NCBI GenBank assembly: GCA_017964325.1
Contig: JAGCSE010000049.1
Span: 1 to 54,755 of the forward strand
Length of the DNA: 54,755 nt
Direction: 5' to 3'
From: Victivallales bacterium
Lineage (GTDB): Bacteria; Verrucomicrobiota; Lentisphaeria; Oligosphaerales; Oligosphaeraceae
The notes under the pieces are model-generated. The model saw only the letters and a program-made list of their open reading frames with translations. It had not been told where the DNA came from and did not search any database. Every line of letters begins with the position of its first letter. Positions within the stretch are counted from its first letter, which is position 1. Of the stretch, positions 26,201-38,548 are shown piece after piece. The position numbers and the translations under genes are program-made.

Positions 26201-26811
26201 AATCAGATGACCTCAGCGAACTCAACAGAATTCCGGCGAACACTATCGTTCGCGTCGGCGGAATGTTAACCCATGTCGTCCAGAAATTTACGAAGAACGA
26301 TAACAAGCCGTGGGTGATTCTCACGTTGGAAACACGTGAAACCACCATGGAGTGTCTCGTCTTTAACGAAGCCTATCAGAAGACATTGCAGGAATTTCCT
26401 GATGTCTTCACGCCGGACACCGTTGTCTTCGTCGAAGGCGAAATCTCCCGTCGCGAAGAAGACGAGCCGCTGAAGCTCATCGGGCAACGTGTCATCCCGC
26501 TTGCCGCCGCGCCCGACCTCTTTACATCCTCTCTCCATCTCCGTCTCCACGAGAAAGATATGACGGCAGACAAGCTTGCCCAAATCAAACAACTCGTGAA
26601 AGAAAATCCAGGCGAAACACCGCTGGTCTTCTGCATGCTCTGCAATTCCGGCGACATCGTCTTCTCCGGCAGCGACGACCTCCACATCAACAACACGTCC
26701 GCCTTCCGCGATGCCGCCGCAAGTCTGCTCTCCGCAGACGCAATCCATTTCAAATCTGACCACAAACGCCCCGAATCCACGCGCAAACGCCGCTGGGTTC
26801 CAAGAGATTAA
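23278..26811 (+). CDS. dnaE: DNA polymerase III subunit alpha
   Basis: The protein is 1177 aa, the usual length. ATG 23278 is preferred over an upstream TTG. N-terminal PHP domain (VHLHTHSDFSLLDG, then ITDHGNMSG). In the palm, GPGRGSGAGSIVAYL is followed by PPDFDIDL (412-418, catalytic Asp residues) and later LLKMDFLGLRTLT. A helix-hairpin-helix region (GIGQSAVSGIIEAR) and an OB-fold (NTIVRVGGMLTHVVQK) follow, then a short C-terminal tail-binding region. Replicative polymerase of the DnaE1 type. Independent gene with a 146-bp upstream gap and a 50-bp gap to an oxidoreductase. No frameshift or intein visible. Confidence 0.97.
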   Translation: MPIPFVHLHTHSDFSLLDGTAKIEAMLAKCKDFGMPALAITDHGNMSGCYELSTLAPNYEVNPIMGCEFYVAPSYYTVKDPNERHHQGFHLVCLAETYKGYQNLCHLNEEAWIRGHYYHPRIDKNLLRQYHEDIICLSACISGEIPRKFLDGDEKGAILAIEEYASIFGDNNFFLEIQNHGIKEEAETAKFLIEIAQRKGIPLVVTNDSHYLLKEHKEAHEVFLCIGTQKTMKDPNRMRFDGDGFWFKDSDEMAALFPELPEAMSNTVEIAKRCSVHLPTVDDKPPANHYPEYPTPDGKDREQYLREICEQGIPERYGFDPKAKEFTPEQQVVIDRMNYEIGIIKKTKFISYFLVVWDFLNYGHKVGVPLGPGRGSGAGSIVAYLMHITDIDPIRYGLLFERFLNPERVSPPDFDIDLCERRRHVVIEYVREKYGAPNVVQIGTFGTLKAKAVIKDVARALGMTFEQGNRLCKLVPADPKMTLAKAYDGSDEIKQLVDNDPEYKELWKFAKILEGLNRNMSIHAAGVIICDMPVAEVAPISKGASDEPTTQFSAVPCEHLGLLKMDFLGLRTLTIIQDALDLIEKSRGIKLKSSEIPIDDAKTFQLLNKGDTIAVFQLESGGMQQLCRQFGVEKIEHIIALIALYRPGPMQFMKNFIDRKAGREDCDYDVPIMENLLSETFGIMLYQEQIMQVAQAVAGFTLGSADILRRAIGKKKIKLMESMYAQFIEGGEKNGYPKEKLDKIWEKIKIFAGYGFNKSHSAAYGFMSYRTAYLKAHFAPEFLAANMTSELGNSERTAFLLKECRKQGIKILPPDVNVCDVGFSVANEQIFFGLAAIKGIGQSAVSGIIEAREKGGPFKDINDFCERVEGNSKRLMENLIKAGAMDCFGLKRSQLLAIADEALAAAQRSQKDRKSGQRSLFDLFAPEDQSFTKVTAPDIPEWPMKEKLNYEKELLGFYVSGHPIAEFQEQIDTFQSDDLSELNRIPANTIVRVGGMLTHVVQKFTKNDNKPWVILTLETRETTMECLVFNEAYQKTLQEFPDVFTPDTVVFVEGEISRREEDEPLKLIGQRVIPLAAAPDLFTSSLHLRLHEKDMTADKLAQIKQLVKENPGETPLVFCMLCNSGDIVFSGSDDLHINNTSAFRDAAASLLSADAIHFKSDHKRPESTRKRRWVPRD

Positions 26812-26861
26812 AGCATTATTCAATTTATTCAGAACAGTTTATCCATCAAATCAGAACCATT

Positions 26862-27995
26862 ATGAAAACTTATCGTGTCGGTCTCATCGGCTGCGGTTTC
26901 ATTGGCAAAGTCCATGCCTACGGCCATCTCAACATCCCCCTCTTCTTCGACCTGCCGGGCTACAAGTCAAAAATAACCATGGTCTGCGCCGCCCATCAAG
27001 AAAGCGCACGCAAGAATGCGGACAAAATCGGCGACGGCATCCAGACCACCACCGATTTCCGCGACATCACGGAAAATCCAGACATCGACATTGTCGATAT
27101 CTGCACCCCAAACGACCAGCATTGCCCCGCCCTGCTCTCCGCCATCGCCAACGGAAAGCACATCTACTGCGACAAGCCATTGACCGCCACCCTCGAAGAG
27201 GCTGAACAGATTGCCGCCGCCTTGAAAAACTACCATGGCACCGCCCAGATGACGTTGCAGAACCGCTTCCTGCCAGCTCCCTTGCGTGCCAAACAGCTTA
27301 TCGAGGAAGGCGCCATCGGCGACATTTTGGAATTCCGCACAGCCTATCTCCATGCGGGTAGCGCGGATCCGAAGGCGCCGTTGAAATGGAAACTCTCCGG
27401 CAAGGCCGGCGGCGGCGTCATCGCGGACCTAGGCAGCCATATTCTTGATTTGACGGAATATCTTATCGGCCCATTCGACAGTCTTCTAGCGACAACGCAC
27501 ATCGCCTATCCCATGCGCCCCTCCGCCGATGACCCCGCGAAGATGGTTCCCGTTGACGCAGAAGACAATATGAACGTCATCGTCCGTCTGCCCAACGGAG
27601 CCTCAGGCACGGTCACCGCCTCCAAGATCGCCACTGGCGCGGAGGACGAGATACGCGTCGAAATCCATGGCTCCAAAGGAGCCCTCCGCTTCAACGGCAT
27701 GAAGCCGCACGGTCTCCAGTTCTATGACTGCTCCGCGCAGGGTTCGCCAATCGGCGGCCGCCGCGGCTGGACGACCATCGACACAGGGCAGCGTTTCCCC
27801 GCGCCCGCCAATTTCCCTGGTCCGAAATTCGCCATCGGCTGGCTGCGCGGCCACATGCAGTGTCTCTACAATTTCCTGGACGCCGTCCACAACGGGCAGC
27901 CCGGCAATCCAGGCCTCATGCGTGGCGTCGAAATCCAGCGGATGCTGGAAAAAGTACGGCAGTCCGCCAAAACAAACACATGGGCGAAGATGTAA
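26862..27995 (+). CDS. Gfo/Idh/MocA family oxidoreductase
   Basis: The protein is 377 aa. N-terminal Rossmann motif VGLIGCGFIGKVHAYGH, DIVDICTPNDQHCP, and CDKPLTATLEEAEQ where the family's usual EKP appears as DKP. The C-terminal half has GKAGGGVIADLGSHILDLTEYLIG, the substrate-facing conserved helix. It is an NAD(P)-dependent dehydrogenase, most often of a sugar, inositol or sugar-lactone. Several relatives cleave glycosides by redox chemistry, so a role in the local glycan metabolism is possible but not shown. No sugar-specific neighbour within 1 kb. Confidence 0.93.
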   Translation: MKTYRVGLIGCGFIGKVHAYGHLNIPLFFDLPGYKSKITMVCAAHQESARKNADKIGDGIQTTTDFRDITENPDIDIVDICTPNDQHCPALLSAIANGKHIYCDKPLTATLEEAEQIAAALKNYHGTAQMTLQNRFLPAPLRAKQLIEEGAIGDILEFRTAYLHAGSADPKAPLKWKLSGKAGGGVIADLGSHILDLTEYLIGPFDSLLATTHIAYPMRPSADDPAKMVPVDAEDNMNVIVRLPNGASGTVTASKIATGAEDEIRVEIHGSKGALRFNGMKPHGLQFYDCSAQGSPIGGRRGWTTIDTGQRFPAPANFPGPKFAIGWLRGHMQCLYNFLDAVHNGQPGNPGLMRGVEIQRMLEKVRQSAKTNTWAKM

Positions 27996-28051
27996 CGCTT
28001 CAATTATTTCAGGTACTATAAATTCATTATACCAACAAAAGGAGTTCTTGG

Positions 28052-28522
28052 ATGTTCAAACACACAGTTGCATTAATGGTTTTTCTAGGCGTTTTCGTTT
28101 TCACATTGCATGCGCAAAACACGCATACAGCTGAGGAATATCAAATTTGCTATCGCCTATTCGAAATAATGGAAATGGACAAGACGATGAGAGATACGAC
28201 CAACAAATTAGTTGACGTACAGCTCAACGCTTTCTCTATCTCCAATGCCGACAAGGCCAAAGTACGCCCTGTCTTGATTAAATTCTTTGAAAAGTACATG
28301 AGCTACGATTCTTTGAAACGTGATTTGGCAGAAGTCTATCTTAAATATTTCACAATAAAAGATATTCAAGAGCTTATTAAATTCTATCAAACGCCTACAG
28401 GGAGGAAATTCATCAAAAACCAATCCGTGCTCATGTCGGAAGGTGCCGATTTAGGAGTAAAAAGAGTTCAAAGTCATCAAGACGAATTGCAACAAATGCT
28501 CATGCAGGCAATGAAAGAATGA
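28052..28522 (+). CDS. DUF2059 exported protein
   Basis: The protein is 156 aa with AAGGAG before the ATG and a signal peptide (LMVFLGVFVFTLHAQ). Mature part is helical, with LAEVYLKYFTIKDIQELIKFYQ and PTGRKFIKNQ, the DUF2059 signature (the Y-x-T-P-x-G-x-K block). The family is periplasmic and of unknown function. Single gene ending in a bidirectional terminator shared with the convergent gene. Confidence 0.88.
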   Translation: MFKHTVALMVFLGVFVFTLHAQNTHTAEEYQICYRLFEIMEMDKTMRDTTNKLVDVQLNAFSISNADKAKVRPVLIKFFEKYMSYDSLKRDLAEVYLKYFTIKDIQELIKFYQTPTGRKFIKNQSVLMSEGADLGVKRVQSHQDELQQMLMQAMKE

Positions 28523-28570
28523 CATAAGGATGCAGCTTAAACCATGGCTGTGCCGAATGTAGAAAAAAAG

Positions 28571-28602
28571 AAAAGCCCCCTTTCATTCGAAAGGGGGCTT
28601 TT
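28571..28602. terminator. Bidirectional terminator between convergent genes
   Basis: AAAAGCCCCCTTTC and GAAAGGGGGCTTTT form a 14-bp perfect stem around ATTC. It supplies a T tract on both strands, for the DUF2059 gene and the opposite gene ending at 28628. Confidence 0.92.
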
Positions 28603-28627
28603 CTATACCTATGCTGTTGTGAGCCGA

Positions 28628-29119
28628 TTAGTGGCGGCGTGCATTGACGGTTTCGTTTTCACCAACTGCGTTCAGATAGAAGGGGCATTTCTTTGGGTTG
28701 TCGCAGCAGGCGCGGAAAGCGTTGTTCAAGTCAAAGTAACGATAAGCGGTCTGCATACCGTTCTGTTGTGCGACCTTGAGGCCGACGGCCTTGACGGCGC
28801 CGCAGCTGCCGGCCACGCCGTTGTATTCGGGGACGAGGTTGCCGTCCGGCCCGACTTTCGTCGTCATGATGGTTTTCATCTCGAACAGCGGAACAAATTT
28901 GCATTTATTGTTCTGTTTCAAGACACCAATCAATTCAGAAGCAGACAATCCCTGGGCCCATTCGGGAGTCTCCGTATGGCGACCTTCATAGACTTGCTTG
29001 TTTTTTGGACGTGAAACTGTTGAATTGTTGGAGGTCTGCTGCTGTTTTGGAGCGGGCTCCGGAGCCGCAGGTTTCTTGCCGCCGCCGAACAATGCTTTGA
29101 GAGAATCAAGGAATGACAT
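28628..29119 (-). CDS. Hypothetical protein with CC-x5-C motif
   Basis: The protein is 163 aa. A short hydrophobic-basic start (MSFLDSLKALFGGGKKP) is followed by a Pro/Gln/Asn-rich linker to about residue 50 and a compact C-terminal domain. That domain holds MKTIMTTKVGPDGNLVPEY, GVAGSCGAVKAV, YFDLNNAF and a Cys-rich CCDNPKKCPFY (around 140-150), which could bind metal or form disulfides. No family recognised. No clear Shine-Dalgarno. Stand-alone gene facing the DUF2059 gene. Confidence 0.65.
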   Translation of the reverse strand: MSFLDSLKALFGGGKKPAAPEPAPKQQQTSNNSTVSRPKNKQVYEGRHTETPEWAQGLSASELIGVLKQNNKCKFVPLFEMKTIMTTKVGPDGNLVPEYNGVAGSCGAVKAVGLKVAQQNGMQTAYRYFDLNNAFRACCDNPKKCPFYLNAVGENETVNARRH

Positions 29120-29246
29120 GCTTCTACCTACTTCTGGACTGTTTCCAACGTTTGAACTTGATTGTTTATTGAAAAAAATTTTGACTTTTATAAATATAAT
29201 GCGAGTATTTTAGAATGTCAACATAAAAAAGCTGTTTCGTAAGCAA

Positions 29247-33295
<4,049 letters not shown>

Positions 33296-33369
33296 TCAAT
33301 GGAATAAAATATACCAGCAAACTTGCTAAAAACTATTTATATGCTAAATTAAATGACTTTTTCCATCGC

Positions 33370-33487
33370 GATTAGTCGCCTCCGGCCATCAGTTTGGTCG
33401 GAAACCTGGCTTCATGATGAGGCGGGGACAAGCAAAGGCGGCGCCAGTTGACATCGTGGGAATGAGACAGCAAAAAAGGAAAAGACC
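33370..33487 (+). promoter_or_regulatory. Structured 5' leader of rpsD, possible S4 autoregulatory site
   Basis: CGCCTC (33377-33382) can pair with GAGGCG (33419-33424), enclosing a hairpin formed by CCGGCCA and the TTGGTCGG segment (33382-33401). S4 is known to repress its own mRNA in several bacteria through leader structures; application here is inference from position and pairing. Confidence 0.35.
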
Positions 33488-34135
33488 ATGGCTGATGAAA
33501 AGAAGAAAGTAAGTGTGAAAGGCCCGAAGCACACGTTGTGCCGCAGAGTTGGTTACTGCCTGTGGGGCATGACGAACTGCCCGGCAAATGCAACTGGCGA
33601 AGGCAAGGCAAGAGCAAGAAACTATCCTGCAGGACAGCATGGTCCGACCAAGCGCCGCGGCAAGCTCTCAACCTACGGTGAACTGCTTCAGGAAAAGCAG
33701 AAATTGAGGACGTTCTACAACTTGACCGAGCATCAGCTCCGCTTCATCTATGAGAACTCGAAGCGCGGCGAAGGCATCACGGGTGACAAGCTGCTGCGTA
33801 ATCTTGAAATGCGTCTGATGTCCGTCGTTTATCGTTCCGGTCTTGCCAGGACGATTTTCGCCGCACGCCAGATTGTATCCCACCGCCATGTTCTGGTTGA
33901 CGGAAAGATTGTTGACCGCGCCAGCTATCGTCTGAAAGCCGGTCAGGTCGTCTCCATCAACGCGGAACGCTCCCCGAACATCGCGGCCATGGCGAAGGAT
34001 TCCGCCGCCGTTCTGCCGCCGTATCTCGAATTCAACAAGGACGAAGTGAAAGTCACGGTTCTGCACGAACCGCTGGTCGAAGAAATTCCGACGGTTGTTG
34101 AAATCACGAAGGTTATCGAGTACTACGCACGGTAA
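33488..34135 (+). CDS. rpsD: 30S ribosomal protein S4
   Basis: The protein is 215 aa. N-terminal domain includes KHTLCRRVGYCLWGMTNCP (C18, C24, C31, a partial zinc-type cluster), then PAGQHGPTKRRGKLSTYGEL, the classic S4 block. LYNLTE-type helix, RLMSVVYRSGLARTIFAARQ and the S4 RNA-binding domain (VSHRHVLVDGKIVDRASYRL) follow. It binds 16S rRNA early in 30S assembly. The gene stands alone rather than next to rpoA, followed by its own terminator. A possible AAAAGG ribosome site precedes ATG. Confidence 0.97.
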   Translation: MADEKKKVSVKGPKHTLCRRVGYCLWGMTNCPANATGEGKARARNYPAGQHGPTKRRGKLSTYGELLQEKQKLRTFYNLTEHQLRFIYENSKRGEGITGDKLLRNLEMRLMSVVYRSGLARTIFAARQIVSHRHVLVDGKIVDRASYRLKAGQVVSINAERSPNIAAMAKDSAAVLPPYLEFNKDEVKVTVLHEPLVEEIPTVVEITKVIEYYAR

Positions 34136-34159
34136 TCTTTAGCAATACAATTTCGCACA

Positions 34160-34197
34160 AGACAGCCCGCATGAAACCTTGCGGGCTGTCTTGTTTT
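34160..34197 (+). terminator. Terminator of rpsD
   Basis: GACAGCCCGCA and TGCGGGCTGTC form an 11-bp stem followed by TTGTTTT. Confidence 0.92.
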
Positions 34198-34234
34198 CTA
34201 GACAACTAGACACGGCTAGGCATGCCAACGCGAC

Positions 34235-34265
34235 AAAAAAGGGCTGTTGCAAAAAGCAACAGCCC
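34235..34265 (-). terminator. Terminator of the PpiD/SurA-like gene
   Basis: Read on the minus strand, GGGCTGTTGC and GCAACAGCCC form a perfect 10-bp stem with a T5 loop, followed by six T. Confidence 0.9.
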
Positions 34266-34290
34266 AAACTAAAGTCACTCGAAACGGTGG

Positions 34291-37086
34291 TTACTTTTTA
34301 CGTACCAGACCTTCGACCAGCTGCGTGTTGGATTCAGCCTCCAACTGCGCATAGTATTCTTCCAAAACTCTCAGCTTCTTGCGCTGTTCCAAATTCACCT
34401 TGATGTATTCCGCAAACTGCTTGGACTGCTCGTCCGTCTTCACTTCGCGTTTGTCAAGATAGACCAGCGAGTAGCCGGCATACGTCTTCACAGGCTCCAT
34501 GACCGTACCAACCTTGCCAGCGTGCAACAAAGTCAGAAGACGTGACTTCTCCTTGGTATGAACATCACGATTATTCTGGATGGTCATGGCATCAACTGCG
34601 TCTTTGACGGGCACGAAAGCAATGTCGCCAGCGGCATCTGCGAGAGCTTTGCCAGCGGCCAATTCCTTGTTAATGGCGGCGACCTTTTCTTCAGCGGCTT
34701 TCAGCGCGGCGGTCATGGCCGTTTCTTTCTTGTACAGAACCTTCAAACGGTTGAAGGAGTCGGGATCGGTGGCGGAAGGAATGGCCATGTAGGACGGTTT
34801 CACGTCTTTCAAGCAAGCGACATAGCTTCCTTTCTGCCCTGCAACAAGATACGTGCAGGGAGCGTCGTTCGTGCGGGAGAAAATCGCTTCCATGAGCTTT
34901 GGTTCGCTGCCGATTTCGGGAATGGTGGCGGTACTGGAGGCACTCGTCAACGGAATCACCTTGCCGTCGGTCACGCCAGCGGCGGCCATTTCTTCGAACA
35001 CGGCGGAAAGCGTCTTCTTGGCGGCACCCGCCTTGTCATTTGCATCACAGGCTTCTGTGTATCTCGCCGAGAACGCCTGGGCGGCATCTGCCGCGAGATT
35101 CTTTGTCTTTTCAGCATTGATGGCTTTCGTCAGTTCAGCCTGGACGGTTTCGTCTTCAAACGTCCTGCCCATATCCTTTTCTGCCAGTTTCACAACCATC
35201 AAGGAGGTCTTGCCTTCGATGATGCCGCTCACCTGCCCGACTTCCAACGCCATGATGGATTTGGCGACGTCTTCATCCAACGTCGAGATGTCTATCATAC
35301 CGCTGTCGCCCTGCTTGTCCTTTGTGCGCGTATCTTCGGAGTATTCCGCGACCAATTCCGTGAACTCCTTTCCTTCCTTCAGTTTGCCGAGCATTTCCGT
35401 CAATTTCGCCTTCTTGGCTTCCTTCGCGGCATCATCCGCGTCCGTCAATTTCACCTTCTTGGCTTCCTTCGCGGCATCATCCGCGGCGGCATCCAAATAG
35501 ACAACCACTTGGTTCATGCGGACTTGCTTCTTCTCGAACTCCGCTTTACGTGATTCGTACTCGGCCTTCTTTTCCGCTTCGGTGACTTCAAAACGGCCTT
35601 CAAATGTCGCGGGAAGGAAAGCCACAATCGTCGCGTCGCGGAGCTCTTCCTTGAAGAACGGCACAAGATAGTCGCTCACAAGCTCCTGGTATTTCGAAAA
35701 TTCCGCCGACATGGCCTTTTCATCCAGCTTCTTCGCCTCCAACTCATGGTAGTAAGGCTCCAATAAATCAAAGACACTCTTGAGACCCGCCACTTTGTCT
35801 TTATACGGGGCAATCTTCTCATTGAAAAACGCCAACGCCTTTTCGCCCGTCAGCTTGTCGATGATCTTCTCGCGAATTTCATCATTGATGGCGGCGGGCA
35901 TCTCACCGGGCTTCTGCTCTTTCAGGACGGCGACATTGAACGCGCCAACTGTAGCAACGCATTTCGTCGCCGCGCCAACTTGGTTCAGCGCACGAATGGC
36001 GCGAGCCAAAGACGTCAGATTGTTGCCAGTCATGCCAGGGATTTCATTGCTCGTCGTGATGAATCCAGTCGTGACAGTCTTCGCACCAGCGGCGGCAGCC
36101 AACTGCTGGAAGCGGGCGATGGTCTGCTCCAACGTCTCACCGGCGGGTTTGGCGTTGATTTTGTCCGAAAGTTCGTCCATCATCTTGCGGCCGATTTCCG
36201 TCGCTTTCCTGCGGGTAAGCAACGTCTTGATGGATGCTTTCACCTTCGGGTCATCGTATTTCTTATCTTTGTAAATTGTATCCTTGCCGCTTTCAAAGAC
36301 TTTCTTCATGTCATCTTCCGTCGGCTCGATCTGCGCCTTCAGGGCATCGCTCGCCTGAATGTCGGCGATGGTGATGGTTGCCACGACGGCGCTCTTCTGG
36401 TCGTCCAGCGTGATTTCACTCTTGCGCGTCTCAAAGAATTTGGCGATTTCCTCCTCCGACGGCACGGCGTCCTTCGCAGGATTCATGGTCATTTCATGTT
36501 GGCTGATCGTATATTGTTCGAGGAACTCATTGATTTCGTCTTCCTCCACCTTGACGCCTTCAGTCGCTTTGTTTTCAACGCGTTCGATGATCATGTTCTC
36601 TTTGATGATCTCGTCCAAGTCGCTGCCGCTCATGCGGTTGGGAACCATGTAGTTGTTCACGAAATCCAAATAGCGCTGCTTCGAGAATTTTCCGTTGTCA
36701 TGGAAGAATTCCTGCTTCTGAATTTCTGCCAGCAGTTCGTCGTCCGTTACTTTGTCCATACCGAGTTCAGCGGCCTTGTGCAAGGCGCGCATACGGCGCA
36801 ACGTCTGTTCAAACAGCATGGAGTCGCCGCCACGACGGCTCAACGGCATGCCCGTGCGGAGGATATAACCGATGTCCGTCCTTTGCATTTTTTCTTTCAT
36901 CTCACTGGCTTTCAACGTCTTGCCGTACATTTTGCCGAACGTTTTCAAGCCAGGCTCGCTGTAGCCGCAACTGTCAATGCCGCCGCCAATCGCAAAAACG
37001 AAAATCACGCTGATGACGATGCCGAGCACGATATACGTCTTGCGACCGTGCTTCTCAAAATACCGGTTGAAACTGCTGATGATCAT
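34291..37086 (-). CDS. Membrane-anchored peptidyl-prolyl isomerase/foldase, PpiD/SurA-like
   Basis: The protein is 931 aa. A single N-terminal helix (TYIVLGIVISVIFVFAIGG) anchors a large periplasmic part, the topology of PpiD. SurA_N-like chaperone segments (about 45-200) are followed by long helices and a parvulin (rotamase) region from ~515 to ~650. That region contains RMNQVVVYLDA, FTELVAEYSEDTRTKDKQGD, GMIDISTLDEDVAKSIMAL and VGQVSGIIEGKTSLMVVKL. A second, more degenerate domain lies near 770-900. The parvulin insert has a 15-residue tandem duplication (see findings). It probably assists outer-membrane or periplasmic protein folding. Independent gene; rpe lies upstream on the same strand. 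Confidence 0.85.
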   Translation of the reverse strand: MIISSFNRYFEKHGRKTYIVLGIVISVIFVFAIGGGIDSCGYSEPGLKTFGKMYGKTLKASEMKEKMQRTDIGYILRTGMPLSRRGGDSMLFEQTLRRMRALHKAAELGMDKVTDDELLAEIQKQEFFHDNGKFSKQRYLDFVNNYMVPNRMSGSDLDEIIKENMIIERVENKATEGVKVEEDEINEFLEQYTISQHEMTMNPAKDAVPSEEEIAKFFETRKSEITLDDQKSAVVATITIADIQASDALKAQIEPTEDDMKKVFESGKDTIYKDKKYDDPKVKASIKTLLTRRKATEIGRKMMDELSDKINAKPAGETLEQTIARFQQLAAAAGAKTVTTGFITTSNEIPGMTGNNLTSLARAIRALNQVGAATKCVATVGAFNVAVLKEQKPGEMPAAINDEIREKIIDKLTGEKALAFFNEKIAPYKDKVAGLKSVFDLLEPYYHELEAKKLDEKAMSAEFSKYQELVSDYLVPFFKEELRDATIVAFLPATFEGRFEVTEAEKKAEYESRKAEFEKKQVRMNQVVVYLDAAADDAAKEAKKVKLTDADDAAKEAKKAKLTEMLGKLKEGKEFTELVAEYSEDTRTKDKQGDSGMIDISTLDEDVAKSIMALEVGQVSGIIEGKTSLMVVKLAEKDMGRTFEDETVQAELTKAINAEKTKNLAADAAQAFSARYTEACDANDKAGAAKKTLSAVFEEMAAAGVTDGKVIPLTSASSTATIPEIGSEPKLMEAIFSRTNDAPCTYLVAGQKGSYVACLKDVKPSYMAIPSATDPDSFNRLKVLYKKETAMTAALKAAEEKVAAINKELAAGKALADAAGDIAFVPVKDAVDAMTIQNNRDVHTKEKSRLLTLLHAGKVGTVMEPVKTYAGYSLVYLDKREVKTDEQSKQFAEYIKVNLEQRKKLRVLEEYYAQLEAESNTQLVEGLVRKK
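35416..35485. repeat. 45-nt tandem duplication inside the foldase gene
   Basis: The 25-nt string beginning GGCTTCCTTCGCGG occurs at 35416-35440 and 35461-35485. Together with the near-identical flanks this gives a 45-nt period, i.e. 15 residues (DDAAKEAKK and KLT twice) in frame. Confidence 0.85.
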
Positions 37087-37143
37087 GTGACAATCCTTCG
37101 TTGACTATATCAATTTCTTTTTAATTCCTTTACCTTATTTATA

Positions 37144-37836
37144 TCAAGCGTCCGCACGGATGGCCTCTATTGCGGATTCAAAGCCGTTCTTCGCGCCGAA
37201 GACGCTGCTGCCGGCGACCAACACATCCGCTCCTGCGGACTTCACAAGCCGCGCCGTCCCAACTGCCACGCCGCCATCGACTTCCAAATATATCTTCCTT
37301 CCCGTCGCATCAATCATCTTCCGCAGTGACTCAATCTTCGGAAGCTGCCCCTCCATGAACGACTGCCCGCCGAAACCAGGCTCAACCGTCATGACTAGAA
37401 CCATTTCCACCATTTCAAGATATGGACGAAGACTCGTCGCGGGAGTGCCTGGACGAAGCGTGACTCCCGCACTGCAACCTGCGTCATGGATTCGGCGAAT
37501 GACTTCCGCCAAATCGCCGCGGCTTTCGACGTGAACGGTGATGTGATCCGCGCCAGCCTTCACAAACGGCTCGATGTAACGCCCTGGCTCCGAAAGCATT
37601 AGATGCACGTCAAACGGTAGGTCGCTCCCTTTCCGTATGCAGGATACGACACCAGGCCCCATGGATAAATTCGGAACGAAATGACCGTCCATGATGTCAA
37701 CGTGCAGCAGGTCGGCCCCGCCTTCCTCCACACCCGCGACCGCTTCGCCCAAACGGCTGAAATCAGCGGCCAGAATCGATGGGGCTATCAGGCAGCTATG
37801 CCCGAATGTCATTTCATTCAATGAACGATTTTTCAT
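37144..37836 (-). CDS. rpe: Ribulose-phosphate 3-epimerase
   Basis: The protein is 230 aa from ATG 37836, which has AAGG about 8 nt upstream; a longer frame to 37881 runs through the L28 terminator and is not used. Signature segments: IAPSILAADFSRLG, LLHVDIMDGHFVPNLSMG (metal and catalytic Asp), DVHLMLSEP, ADHITVHVES, TVEPGFGGQSF, and EVDGGV followed by ADVLVAGSSVFG. It interconverts ribulose-5-phosphate and xylulose-5-phosphate in the pentose phosphate pathway. Full length, with all key motifs. Confidence 0.97.
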   Translation of the reverse strand: MKNRSLNEMTFGHSCLIAPSILAADFSRLGEAVAGVEEGGADLLHVDIMDGHFVPNLSMGPGVVSCIRKGSDLPFDVHLMLSEPGRYIEPFVKAGADHITVHVESRGDLAEVIRRIHDAGCSAGVTLRPGTPATSLRPYLEMVEMVLVMTVEPGFGGQSFMEGQLPKIESLRKMIDATGRKIYLEVDGGVAVGTARLVKSAGADVLVAGSSVFGAKNGFESAIEAIRADA

Positions 37837-37856
37837 CTTGTTTGCCTTTTTACAAC

Positions 37857-37894
37857 AAAAAACGGGCACAGAGACTTGCATCTGTGTCCGTTTT
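37857..37894 (-). terminator. Terminator of rpmB
   Basis: On the minus strand an imperfect 14-bp stem (AAAACGGACACAGA with TCTGTGCCCGTTTT) is followed by more T. It lies between rpmB and rpe. Confidence 0.85.
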
Positions 37895-37995
37895 CATGCC
37901 TGTCTGCCATCCCTTTGAATCATAATGGCATTTTGACTCCGATATCGGTACAACGCATTTCCATGCGCACACCGACGACCGTTCCCCTTTCAAAA

Positions 37996-38223
37996 TCAGG
38001 CCTTGACAACCTTATTGGAACGGATGCAGGCGGTGCAGACTTTCATCTTCACGACAGATCCGTTCACCAATGCACGCACAACCTGGAGGTTCGGCTTAAA
38101 CGTACGCTTCGTATTCTTCACGACATGCAGACCGATGCCGCCTTTCTTCTTCGCCAAACCACGATACGTGATATGGCCGCCCACCACTTGGCGCTTGCCG
38201 CAAATCTCGCAGACGTTGCTCAT
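37996..38223 (-). CDS. rpmB: 50S ribosomal protein L28
   Basis: The protein is 75 aa. It begins MSNVCEICGKRQVVGG with a CxxC pair and ends VKMKVCTACIRSNKVVKA with a second CxxC, the zinc-binding (C+) form. The central NTKRTFKPNLQVV segment is the L28 core. It sits in the large subunit near the exit region. Monocistronic with its own terminator; no L33 neighbour. Confidence 0.96.
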   Translation of the reverse strand: MSNVCEICGKRQVVGGHITYRGLAKKKGGIGLHVVKNTKRTFKPNLQVVRALVNGSVVKMKVCTACIRSNKVVKA

Positions 38224-38471
38224 TGTATGTACCTCTTATTCTTACTATCTTATTGCTTTTGGCTTGTCTGATTCTGAAGAAAAACCATACCGAAAACAGC
38301 CAACCGAAAGTCAATAAAAAAACCGTGCTTCCAACCCACACGGCCATTCCACATCCATCAGTTTTCGCATTCGCAAGTATGGCCAGCGCCGACACATTGA
38401 TAAGTTTACCGCCCCAACGTTCCTTCCGCGGCAATTCTTCCACTGCATTCCACGCCTGCTTCTTCCGCCTA

Positions 38472-38548
38472 TGGTGAGATGGCCGGGACTCGAACCCGGG
38501 ACCCCCACATTAAAAGTGTGATGCTGCTACCGACTGAGCTACCATCCC
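38472..38548 (-). tRNA. tRNA-Lys (TTT anticodon), CCA encoded
   Basis: This is a 77-nt minus-strand cloverleaf. Acceptor GGGATGG pairs with CCATCTC, the anticodon loop CTTTTAA lies on a CACA/TGTG stem, and the T-arm is CCGGGTTCGAGTCCCGG. Discriminator A and encoded CCA end it. Anticodon TTT reads AAA/AAG. Confidence 0.95.

Noticed and set aside
38096..38443. 115-aa minus-strand ORF overlapping rpmB
   Set aside because: About half lies in another frame of the L28 gene and the rest has no recognisable family; only one hydrophobic stretch is visible.
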